From the NCBI GenBank assembly GCA_017558165.1, contig JAFYWE010000133.1, positions 1-6,184 on the forward strand: 6,184 nt of DNA, written 5' to 3'. Shown piece after piece: positions 1 through 6,075 of this stretch. The notes below the pieces were generated by a model, which saw only the letters and a list, made by a program, of their open reading frames with translations, searched no databases and was not told the DNA's origin. Positions within the stretch are counted from its first letter, which is position 1. Each line of letters opens with the position of its first letter. The translations under genes and the position numbers were made by a program. Source of the stretch: Bacteroidaceae bacterium (GTDB taxonomy: Bacteria; Bacteroidota; Bacteroidia; Bacteroidales; Bacteroidaceae).

Positions 1-969
1 ATAGTTCACCTCAAGCATCTGTACGAACTCGCTCTCGTCTTTTGCATACAATTGCTGTGGCATCAGGTAGAAACAGTCATCGAATTCTTTGAATGTTGTA
101 CTGATGCCCGACATGCCTGTACAACTTACCACATGGTCGTCAAGATACAGTGCATCGTGGATGCTGCCTACAGGAAATACCTCTGTATTCCACTTCATCC
201 CCTCTGTGTTCCACTTGTTGGCATCGTCGGCCGGTGAAACGGATGCATAGCCGCTCTTGCCGTTGTGTTTGAACGTTGCATTTCCCTTGACACGTACATT
301 TCTTATATACATTGAGTTTATCTTCAACGATACGTTTGACGGTGTGCCGTTGCCCAGGCGTGTTTGGAACTTCACCTTGGTGAGCGCGTGGCGGAATCGC
401 ATTGGGACGGCATTCTCGGCAGTGAATCTCTGCAACTGTTCTCCTGTTGCAGGTGCTACATTGTAGTAGCCTGCCTGTTCGTCGGCGAACATGTAGTCGG
501 TTACTCCGTCTACAGTGCCGTCAAATGTATAGCCGTCATAGACGCCTTGAGGAACGGTAATCTTCACGTTGGCATTCTGTGGATCGGCAACCCAAGGTGC
601 GTAGGCGCTGAAATGCCATCCGCCCTTTGTCCAATAGTATTTATCGTTGCTGTCTATTGTAGCTACCCCGTTGGCGTAGTTTATCTTCAGGTTGTTCATT
701 ACCGGCAGCGGATTCTCGTCGGTCATGTCGCCGTCGGCATACCAGTATGCTGTTACACCAAAGTCAGCGCCAGTGAAGTCTGTGAAGTCGTCCTCGGGCG
801 CACGTGTCTTCTCGTTCTCAACCGTAAAGTAAATGGGCATGTCGCTGTCAACGTCACCAAGGTCGGTGTCGTTGGTGCAGGCTGTTGCAAGCAACAATGC
901 ACAGAATATTGACGAGGCCTTCAGGAGGCCGCGCAAACCTAACGAACATATATGGTGATGTCTCATCAT
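1..969 (-). CDS. Fimbrillin family lipoprotein, C-terminus cut by window edge (candidate tip/accessory subunit)
   Basis: The frame stays open from an ATG at 969 to the window edge, giving at least 323 residues without a stop; a second ATG at 966 is an equally possible start. The N-terminus is a lipoprotein signal with lipobox ATAC, lipid cysteine at residue 31, followed by TND and more acidic residues. A TR-A site (Arg56) lies 25 residues after the cysteine, the expected place for maturation of type V pilins. Typical fimbrillin landmarks follow: YYW...WHFSAYAP (about 111-125), DYMFA (158-162) and FRHALTKVKF (192-201), the F-x-H-x-L-x-K block of Mfa-like fimbrillins. It starts 19 bases after the preceding fimbrillin gene, so the two are probably cotranscribed. 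Family assignment is firm. A role as tip or accessory subunit is inferred from its position downstream of the probable major subunit. Confidence 0.88.
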   Translation of the reverse strand, partial: MMRHHHICSLGLRGLLKASSIFCALLLATACTNDTDLGDVDSDMPIYFTVENEKTRAPEDDFTDFTGADFGVTAYWYADGDMTDENPLPVMNNLKINYANGVATIDSNDKYYWTKGGWHFSAYAPWVADPQNANVKITVPQGVYDGYTFDGTVDGVTDYMFADEQAGYYNVAPATGEQLQRFTAENAVPMRFRHALTKVKFQTRLGNGTPSNVSLKINSMYIRNVRVKGNATFKHNGKSGYASVSPADDANKWNTEGMKWNTEVFPVGSIHDALYLDDHVVSCTGMSGISTTFKEFDDCFYLMPQQLYAKDESEFVQMLEVNY

Positions 970-988
970 GGGACTAATGTTTCTTTAA

Positions 989-1900
989 TTATTTTATCTT
1001 GGCGCCGTCAATGACGTCTGTGTTGAACGTCACTTCATCGGGTGAAATCACAAGGTTATAGATATAATACTTGCCAATTCCCCATGGCTCCTTTATCGTG
1101 TCAGTCACCAGCTCACGGTCAAGGGCCGTTACTCCGCCCCTGTCGTTGTATATGTCTACCACCACCTTCACGGGTCTGCCCGGTGTCTGTGGAAGCATTG
1201 TCCTGGTGCCTGCTGTCTGCGAGCTTATGCCCACCTCGGTAAGCGCGTCGCAGAATTCTATTGTCTGTGCATCGCCTGTCAGCTGCCATGCGGCAGTGGG
1301 CAGTGAGTTGAAGTTGCCTTGCAACGATATGTTGTCAATAGTTATGCTCTTGACGTACACCTTGTAGTCGACGGGGGCTACATGGCGCACCATGAACTCA
1401 ACGTCGGCAAGTGTCTGTATGAACGTGAATGGTATGCAACCGTTCGTGAGGCGCTTGTCGCAGTCGGCAATGGGCTCGGTGAACATTGGTGTTATGCCCG
1501 ATGTCACGTCATAGTCATGGAATTCGATACCGTATTCCGGTGTGAATGTAGCGCCCAGGCCATATGGCGAGTAGGCAAAGAATGTAAGCCTGTCATTGCC
1601 TGGCCATTCGGTCGATGGAGTGGGGCGCCACACACCGTCGGCGTAGGTCACAATCGCGTCGTCGAGCACTGTTGCGGCTGTCTGTGCGTTGCTTTCCCAT
1701 TTCTTGTTTCTTTGAAGGCTGTAGGCCCACACTCCGAACGGGGTATCCTGTGGATATATGCTCTCTGTAGAGCGTGTGGCTGCAGCAATTGCGGGAGAGA
1801 ATGAGATGTCGGCAGGTGCCATGAACTCCTTCTCGTCATTGGTACACGATACCAATGCGAGCAGTATTGCCAATGTGCTGTATAATTTGCCGTGTTTCAT
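989..1900 (-). CDS. Fimbrillin family lipoprotein (candidate minor/tip subunit)
   Basis: The product has 303 residues. The signal peptide ends in lipobox LVSC with lipid cysteine 19, followed by TNDEKE. An ATR-S site (Arg43) lies 24 residues on, matching the arginine maturation site expected for type V pilins. The body shows the fimbrillin pattern: Trp91...Trp99 followed by LTFFAYSP (105-112), then FTFIQTLADVEF (158-169). In that block the usual histidine after F-x is replaced (F-I-Q instead of F-x-H), so this is a divergent member. The C-terminus (NLVISPDEVTF onwards) resembles the final strand of Mfa-like fimbrillins. Two cysteines at 147 and 155 could form a short disulfide loop, which is unusual in this family; this is inference. 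It follows the major subunit gene after a 112-base gap with a stem-loop and precedes another fimbrillin by 19 bases. No Shine-Dalgarno site is seen. Confidence 0.88.
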   Translation of the reverse strand: MKHGKLYSTLAILLALVSCTNDEKEFMAPADISFSPAIAAATRSTESIYPQDTPFGVWAYSLQRNKKWESNAQTAATVLDDAIVTYADGVWRPTPSTEWPGNDRLTFFAYSPYGLGATFTPEYGIEFHDYDVTSGITPMFTEPIADCDKRLTNGCIPFTFIQTLADVEFMVRHVAPVDYKVYVKSITIDNISLQGNFNSLPTAAWQLTGDAQTIEFCDALTEVGISSQTAGTRTMLPQTPGRPVKVVVDIYNDRGGVTALDRELVTDTIKEPWGIGKYYIYNLVISPDEVTFNTDVIDGAKIK

Positions 1901-1919
1901 TCTCGCTGTCTTTATTTGT

Positions 1920-1949
1920 GGCTATGGAGGGGATCAGTCCTCCATAGCC
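1920..1949 (-). promoter_or_regulatory. Perfect 11-bp stem-loop between major and minor fimbrillin genes
   Basis: On the transcribed (minus) strand, GGCTATGGAGG and CCTCCATAGCC form a perfect 11-bp stem around an 8-base loop, ending 19 bases before the ATG of the downstream fimbrillin. It is not followed by a T-run in the direction of transcription, so it is not a textbook intrinsic terminator. Plausible roles, by inference, are partial termination, 3'-end protection of the upstream mRNA, or control of initiation on the downstream gene. Any of these could set the ratio of major to minor subunit. Confidence 0.7.
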
Positions 1950-1979
1950 TGTGTTCAAGTATTATTATACTGTGGTTTT

Positions 1980-1998
1980 ACCTAAGCATTGATTAGGT
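1980..1998 (-). promoter_or_regulatory. Short weak stem-loop just after major fimbrillin stop codon
   Basis: ACCTAA and TTAGGT form a 6-bp stem with a 7-base loop, 14 bases after the stop codon of the major fimbrillin gene. It is A/T-rich and has no T-run behind it. It may cooperate with the stronger stem-loop further downstream or be chance. Confidence 0.3.
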
Positions 1999-2012
1999 GT
2001 ACTGCTCTCTGA

Positions 2013-3128
2013 TTAGTTGATGCCCAAATCCGCTGCATTACCAGTCTCTGTACCCCACACCTCTTCGTTTACATCGAATGTGATAGGATTAAGTTCCTCT
2101 GTTGGGTCAATGGCAATGTTGTAAGTGATGACCTTGTTCATATACCATGCATAGATGTTTGATATACCTGCAAGTTTGAATGTCTTTGTATATGTCTCAA
2201 CAGTGTTAGGCTGTGTTGGGTTGCCCAGATAATCTGTTACGATGGTGTATTTGATTGTAATTTCCTGGTTTACAAGACTCTGTGGAAGAATGTAGTATGT
2301 CTCGCTTGAGCTGTAGTTATTAGCAGTTGCGTTTGCTGCCAAAGCTGTTGTTGCAGGATTTGTGTCATCATACAATGACCAGTCCTGTGCTGATTTTACA
2401 TTCCATGTACTATTGCCTTGTTCGAGTCTAGTCTCATCCCATGCACAATTAGCATCATTGTTTGCTGCTGTCCATGCGTCGTCAATTACAACTTTACCAT
2501 AGTTGTGCAAGCCACTCAGTGTGATGCTGTTGATTGTAACGTTCCATCTTGCATCAGCATCAGCATCAGCATTAGCTCTCACCTTCTGATTTACGTTGAT
2601 GTTGAGCTTTGCAAGGAGGTGACGGAACAGAAGGGCTACAGAACTTTCTGTACGGTTGCCTGTAAGCACCTGTGTTGTCATGAGGTTGGTAGTGTGATAA
2701 TAAGTATTTCCATCAAGTTCGAATGTAAGTGTAGTATTACCGCCATTACGCTCAGGTGCTGTGAAATAGCCATCAGTTATAAGGCTTGTTGGAACAGCTA
2801 CGAAATCAAGTGAGCTGTTATCAACTGGCCAGTAGTACTTGTTGCCAGTGGTAGCACCGTTCTGTGGTACGAATACATTGTTAACGGGATCGTAAACGTC
2901 ACCAGGAATTACCTGTGTGCTATTGCCGTCGTACCAAGACCAGATTGTGACATTTTCTGTGAAATCAGCACCTGTCTCGTGCTCATTTGCGCGTGTCTGG
3001 GGAGTGTACTTTGCTACTGCGAAATTGATCTCGTCGCCCTGTGCGATGCCCTCAAAAACGCTCTCGTCGTTTGTGCAGCTTGCAAGCGCTATGGTTGCCA
3101 ATGCTGCAAAGAAGAACTTCTTTTTCAT
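2013..3128 (-). CDS. Probable major fimbrillin subunit (FimA/Mfa1-like lipoprotein)
   Basis: The product has 371 residues. It starts with a short signal peptide (MKKKFFF...) ending in lipobox LASC, cysteine 18, followed by TNDE. QTR-A places a maturation arginine at residue 46, comparable to the Arg-gingipain site near residue 46 of Porphyromonas gingivalis FimA. Fimbrillin landmarks are YYWP (98-101) and FRHLLAKLNINV (168-179). The chain is rich in Asn, Thr and Asp, as fits a surface-exposed polymer, and has few charged basic residues. It is called the major subunit because it is the longest complete fimbrillin here, has its own A/T-rich leader, and is separated from the genes on both sides by possible regulatory structures; abundance itself cannot be read from sequence. 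Base composition is lower in G+C than in the flanking genes (for example 23 of 60 at 2101-2160 versus 33 of 60 at 3961-4020). An in-frame hexamer repeat encodes Ala-Asp units near residues 186-192. Confidence 0.88.
   Translation of the reverse strand: MKKKFFFAALATIALASCTNDESVFEGIAQGDEINFAVAKYTPQTRANEHETGADFTENVTIWSWYDGNSTQVIPGDVYDPVNNVFVPQNGATTGNKYYWPVDNSSLDFVAVPTSLITDGYFTAPERNGGNTTLTFELDGNTYYHTTNLMTTQVLTGNRTESSVALLFRHLLAKLNINVNQKVRANADADADARWNVTINSITLSGLHNYGKVVIDDAWTAANNDANCAWDETRLEQGNSTWNVKSAQDWSLYDDTNPATTALAANATANNYSSSETYYILPQSLVNQEITIKYTIVTDYLGNPTQPNTVETYTKTFKLAGISNIYAWYMNKVITYNIAIDPTEELNPITFDVNEEVWGTETGNAADLGIN
2551..2576 (-). repeat. In-frame hexanucleotide repeat in the major fimbrillin gene
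   Basis: The plus strand carries CATCAG three times in tandem plus a degenerate fourth unit, coding for Asn-Ala-Asp-Ala-Asp-Ala-Asp-Ala just after the conserved FRHLLAKL block. Because the unit is six bases, copy-number change would add or remove Ala-Asp pairs without shifting frame. Confidence 0.75.
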
Positions 3129-3186
3129 AATTGTAAAAGATTAGTTAAGAAATTAGGTTAATAAATTATTTTGTTTGTTTTTTTGT
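3129..3186 (-). promoter_or_regulatory. A/T-rich leader of the major fimbrillin gene
   Basis: The 58 bases directly before the start codon are strongly A/T-rich on the transcribed strand and contain no Shine-Dalgarno-like sequence, in keeping with translation starts of highly expressed Bacteroidetes genes. It is a reasonable place for a separate promoter or RNA-processing site, but I could not find a convincing Bacteroides -7 box (TAnnTTTG) with a matching -33 box, so no promoter is placed. Confidence 0.35.
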
Positions 3187-3435
3187 AATGATACTGATGT
3201 TGACCCATAACTATATTACCCAGTGTTGGTGTCATATCGACCGTATGGGAGATATCTCGTATATCGATTCGGAGATCCTTTGACAATGCTTGTTTCTCGC
3301 ATCCCACGCGGTGCAAACAAAGTCTGCACAACGCGTGACTAATTGCTACAAGCATTGTCGAACTGAACTTTCGTCGCTCCGCTCTGTCGGGATGACATTA
3401 AAAAGAAATTCTGGGTCAACTGCCATATTGTTGCT
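3187..3435. repeat. Degenerate palindromic repeat element, copy 1 (MITE-like)
   Basis: This unit shares a scaffold with 5822-6075. Outer inverted ends are GTTGACCCA (3199-3207) and TGGGTCAAC (3412-3420). Inner inverted ends are TGTCATATCGA (3230-3240) and TCGGGATGACA (3387-3397). A 26-bp core at 3237-3262, containing the palindrome GAGATATCTC, is identical to 5973-5998. The block 3371-3397 matches 6016-6042 with a few changes, and 3412-3435 matches 6052-6075 with one. The 22-base spacing between left outer and inner ends is the same in both copies. It fills most of the gap between the DUF5119 gene and the major fimbrillin gene. No transposase is encoded, so a non-autonomous mobile or dispersed palindromic repeat is the best reading. 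Exact outer limits are uncertain by several bases. Confidence 0.72.
3279..3370. repeat. Palindromic insert nested in repeat copy 1
   Basis: Aligning the two repeat copies shows about 90 bases here, after GAGATCC (3272-3278), that copy 2 lacks: there GAGATCC (6008-6014) is followed almost directly by TCGTCGCTTC. The extra sequence is itself an imperfect hairpin: TGACAATGCTTGT (3281-3293) pairs with ACAAGCATTGTCG (3348-3360), and inside it CACGCGGTGCA pairs with TGCACAACGCGTG with a small bulge. It may be a separate small palindromic element that landed in the scaffold, or an internal part lost from copy 2. Confidence 0.6.
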
Positions 3436-3451
3436 ATTTTTTATCCATGTC

Positions 3452-4525
3452 TCAAATATCTATGTATCCTTCCTCCTTGTCCCATCCCTCGACATCGGTC
3501 TCGAACATTCCCTTGTCTTCATCGGGGCGGTCGGGGTCGGGCTTCGGCTCTGGGATGACAAACTCCTTGTCAATGAGCAACCAATGCTTCTCAATGGCAG
3601 GCTCTGTCTTGAATATTGAGTCCATATCAACCGTCATCTCCGCTCTTTGGCCGTCGACTGTTATGACGTTGAAGGTGACGTACAGCTTACTCTCGACCGA
3701 GGGGTCAATCTCGTCGGGGCGCTTGCCGAACGTGTTGAACGTTGCGCACAGCACGTCCTGATTGCTTGCGCGTATGCGTGCGTCAATACTGCGGCGCATC
3801 TCGAAGAATGTTGCCGAGTACTCGTCGTGCTTGCGCTCGTCAATGGCGAACTTGTTCGACGGGGCAAGGTCGGTGAGTATGGCTGTGGCGTCCGACGCGT
3901 ACTGTCCGTTGACCACGCGCACCTGTATATAATAGGTGTCGATGATGCTCTTGGCCTCGGTGTGGATGGTTATGAGGTCGGTGCGTTTGGGAACGACAAC
4001 GCCGTTCTCACGTGCCACAATAAGGTGGTCGGGCTCGTAGTATATGCGTGGTATGGGTGTGAAGGCTTCATCGGCACGGCTACTGTAGAAACGAGTGTAG
4101 TAGTACTCGTTGACCTCGGATGTGTACGCATTGATGGTGTTCCAGTTGCTCTCGTTCTCTACCTGCAGTGACGGGGTGTCGAAGTTGTAGCATACGAGGT
4201 TGTACTTTCCGGCCGGTACGTTCACGTAGCCGGTGAATACGGTGTTGCCGTCGGCGTCGGTCTCCTGGTTTGTGAGGAAGCCCTGTGATGCCACGTTGTC
4301 TGTCACCTCGTCATAGAATATCGCGCGTATGATTGACGGCGAAATGCTTGGGGCGGGGATACGGGTGTTGTAGATGTTTGTGGTGACGTTGTTAACGTCG
4401 CTTACCTTGAGCACGACCCTCACGCGCAGCATGTTGGTAGAATCCTGCAACGGACGGCGCTCGCACGCAGCCAGCAGGATGGCGAGGCACAGGATGCAGA
4501 GTGTGCGTATGATGTTCTTATTCAT
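3452..4525 (-). CDS. DUF5119-type lipoprotein, candidate fimbrial anchor/assembly subunit
   Basis: The product has 357 residues. A signal peptide ends in lipobox LLAAC with lipid cysteine 21, followed by ERRPLQD, the start I associate with DUF5119 proteins of Bacteroidales. Further recognisable stretches are a region rich in beta strand (about 33-110), YEPDHLIVAR (163-172), CATFNTFGKRPDE in the third quarter, and KHWLLIDKEFVIPEP before an acidic, proline-rich tail (PKPDPDRPDED). DUF5119 genes recur in fimbrillin clusters between a DUF3575 gene and fimbrillin genes, and the family is thought of as FimB/Mfa2-like. Function as an anchor is inferred, not shown. The ATG lies inside the end of the upstream gene with an 8-base overlap, so translation of the two is probably coupled. 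Unlike the three fimbrillins, the residues after the cysteine are Glu-Arg-Arg rather than acidic, which could mean a different final membrane location. Confidence 0.85.
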   Translation of the reverse strand: MNKNIIRTLCILCLAILLAACERRPLQDSTNMLRVRVVLKVSDVNNVTTNIYNTRIPAPSISPSIIRAIFYDEVTDNVASQGFLTNQETDADGNTVFTGYVNVPAGKYNLVCYNFDTPSLQVENESNWNTINAYTSEVNEYYYTRFYSSRADEAFTPIPRIYYEPDHLIVARENGVVVPKRTDLITIHTEAKSIIDTYYIQVRVVNGQYASDATAILTDLAPSNKFAIDERKHDEYSATFFEMRRSIDARIRASNQDVLCATFNTFGKRPDEIDPSVESKLYVTFNVITVDGQRAEMTVDMDSIFKTEPAIEKHWLLIDKEFVIPEPKPDPDRPDEDKGMFETDVEGWDKEEGYIDI

Positions 4526-5747
4526 AGCGCACCTCCTCTCTTGTCTTGGTTATCTTGATGGGGTATACCAGCGATACCTCAACCTTTGTGGGGCCGAAGT
4601 AACCCATGCGTCCCTGCTTGTAGGGGTCTCTGATGAGCTCCTCATATCCTACTGATGGGGTATAGTGGCGGTAGGCTGTAGTGAGGTAACCCAGTGAAAG
4701 TGACAGCTCAAGGTTCAGGCGCTTGCCAAGGGGCATTGCATAGCCGTAGGTGAGGCCGGCCGACCAGTACTCGCCCTGGTAGTTGATGTCCCTGCGCCAC
4801 TGGAAGTCGTACTTTGCCGACATCACGTAAAGGCCTACGAACTGACCGTTGAGCACCGGGGTGTCCTGTGGACGGTTGAACCAGTAGCGGCCCTCAATGC
4901 CCATCTCCCACATCTGCAACGCGTATTTGTTGCCTATGTGCCACCATGGGAACACGTCCTCCACTGCTACCGACCAGTTGTTGCCTATGGGTACCTCTAC
5001 CTCGAAGTTGAGTGCTGTGAGGGCGTCGTAGAGCAGGTTGGTCTTGAGGGCAAGCAGTGTGCGTTCCTGGGTTATGGTGACAGTCACGGGCTGGGGCTCC
5101 GGCTCCGGTTCCGGCTCGGGCTGTGGTTCGGGCTCCGGCTCTGGCTCTGACTCCGGCTCGAAGATGGGTATCTCGTTGTAGTAGAGGATACAGAACGCCG
5201 AGTTACGTATGCGTGGGTAGTAGGTGGTGTACAGGTAACGGTACACGGGAAGCTGCTCCATACGCCACTTCTTTGTGCCTATGTTTACATCGGCGTCAAT
5301 GATGGCAAGGATCTTTTCCTTTGTGGCGTCCTTGAGCTTTGTGTCGTTGACAACATACTGGCGAAGCTGCTGCCATGACTCACCGTCGGGGTGAATGAAG
5401 ACCTTGTCCTTGAGGTTGGCATGGTTCTCCTGGATGTAGGCACGCATGGTGGCGGCACGGTTCTGTGACAGGCGGAGGTTGTGCTCGTATACACCCTCGG
5501 GAGATGACTGTGATACAATGACAACCGAGTCGATGCGCTGCAGGCCGATGGAGTCGACTATCTGGGCAAAGCGCTGCAGTGACTGGCTGTTGCCCATGTA
5601 CTCCTTGTCGAGGTTGTGCTTGTCGTGACGGAAGTGCACATTGATGCCTACGATGCTTTTTTGTGGCCCTTTGACAAATGTCTGCGCGTGGGCCCCACAG
5701 AATAGCACCGTGGCTGTGAGTAATAACAAAATCCGTCTAATTCCCAT
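4518..5747 (-). CDS. Outer-membrane protein: OmpA-like domain, Pro-Glu linker, DUF3575-like barrel
   Basis: I place the start at ATG 5747 (409 residues) because it gives a clean signal peptide, MGIRRILLLL to GAHA, with cleavage before Gln22. A GTG at 5786 or ATG at 5783 would put 12-13 polar residues ahead of it. Residues about 30-190 resemble an OmpA-like domain (SSPEGVYEHNLRLSQNRAATM at 81-101, an LSxxRA motif). Where classical OmpA domains have the peptidoglycan-binding Asp, my alignment puts Ser82, while Arg97 is kept. Residues 197-220 are a Pro-Glu repeat linker. Residues about 228-409 (LALKTNLLYDALTALNFEVEV onwards, alternating strands, aromatic-rich) fit the DUF3575 outer-membrane barrel family. 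It would sit in the outer membrane, probably as scaffold or platform for the fimbria. It is the first gene of the cluster and overlaps the DUF5119 gene by 8 bases. Confidence 0.85.
   Translation of the reverse strand: MGIRRILLLLTATVLFCGAHAQTFVKGPQKSIVGINVHFRHDKHNLDKEYMGNSQSLQRFAQIVDSIGLQRIDSVVIVSQSSPEGVYEHNLRLSQNRAATMRAYIQENHANLKDKVFIHPDGESWQQLRQYVVNDTKLKDATKEKILAIIDADVNIGTKKWRMEQLPVYRYLYTTYYPRIRNSAFCILYYNEIPIFEPESEPEPEPEPQPEPEPEPEPQPVTVTITQERTLLALKTNLLYDALTALNFEVEVPIGNNWSVAVEDVFPWWHIGNKYALQMWEMGIEGRYWFNRPQDTPVLNGQFVGLYVMSAKYDFQWRRDINYQGEYWSAGLTYGYAMPLGKRLNLELSLSLGYLTTAYRHYTPSVGYEELIRDPYKQGRMGYFGPTKVEVSLVYPIKITKTREEVRYE
5088..5159 (-). repeat. Pro-Glu coding repeat (linker between OmpA-like and barrel domains)
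   Basis: A GC-rich array of GAGCC(G/C/A)-type hexamers codes for EPESEPEPEP, EPQP and further EP units (residues 197-220). Such stiff linkers commonly span the periplasm, as in TonB. The array is degenerate at third positions, so slippage is possible but not strongly favoured. Confidence 0.85.
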
Positions 5748-5821
5748 CCTTGTGTTAAAGAGTTGCTGGCTGTTCCAAGTCATCACGACTGGGTGGTATA
5801 TCCGTTATGTGAATTTTGGGG

Positions 5822-6075
5822 TAATAATATGGCTGTTGGCTCATGACTCATTTTCTGCGTAAACTTGTCATCCTGAACCGAGGTCGACGCCCGTAGGGGC
5901 TAAAGTCAACGAATGTGAAGGATCTCAAAAAACGCACTGAATAGAGATGCTTGACTTTGGCCCCTTCTGGCGTCGACCGTATGGGAGATATCTCGTATGT
6001 TGTTTTAGAGATCCCTCGTCGCTTCGCTCTGTCAGTATGACAAACTACTTTTGGGTCAACTGCTATATTGTTGCT
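5822..6075. repeat. Degenerate palindromic repeat element, copy 2 (MITE-like)
   Basis: Outer ends are imperfect inverted repeats: AATATGGCTGTTGGCTCA near 5826-5843 against TGGGTCAACTGCTATATT near 6052-6069. Inner inverted ends are TTGTCATCCTGA (5865-5876) and TCAGTATGACAA (6032-6043). The copy shares the 26-bp core and right end with 3187-3435. It lies between the candidate upstream promoter and the first gene of the cluster, so it is likely transcribed in the leader. Sequences of the type GTCATCCTGA...GGATCTC and its inverse are widely dispersed in Bacteroidetes genomes. No protein is credible here; an 82-codon minus-strand frame (5848-6096) just translates the repeat. Confidence 0.7.
5882..5978. 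repeat. Long hairpin inside repeat copy 2, absent from copy 1
   Basis: Two 28-base arms, 5882-5909 and 5951-5978, are complementary at about 24 positions (GGTCGACGCC... against ...GGCGTCGACC) around a 41-base loop. In copy 1 the corresponding place jumps from TGTCAT (3230-3235) almost straight to the shared core, so about 100 bases of hairpin are present only here. Transcribed in the operon leader it would form a stable RNA stem. Confidence 0.7.

Noticed and set aside
364..912. 182-codon plus-strand open frame
   Set aside because: It is antisense to the truncated fimbrillin gene, which has a lipoprotein signal and family motifs; the plus-strand product is Cys/Val-rich with no recognisable domain.
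1319..1804. 161-codon plus-strand open frame
   Set aside because: It is antisense to the second fimbrillin gene and shows no family features.
3158..3355. 65-codon minus-strand open frame before the major fimbrillin gene
   Set aside because: It lies across repeat copy 1 and the A/T-rich leader; no domain or start context supports a gene.
3187..3435. CRISPR array or clustered short repeats
   Set aside because: The repeats are inverted and dispersed in two copies, without regular spacers.
3129..3451. Invertible promoter (phase-variation switch) before the major fimbrillin gene
   Set aside because: Inverted repeats are present, but they belong to a repeat scaffold also found at 5822-6075, no convincing promoter lies between them, and no recombinase gene is in the window.
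3647..4171. 174-codon plus-strand open frame
   Set aside because: It is antisense to the DUF5119 gene, shows no domain or signal, and is explained by the codon bias of the real gene.
5748..5786. Upstream GTG/ATG starts for the OmpA/DUF3575 protein
   Set aside because: They would add polar residues ahead of an otherwise perfect signal peptide; the ATG at 5747 is preferred.
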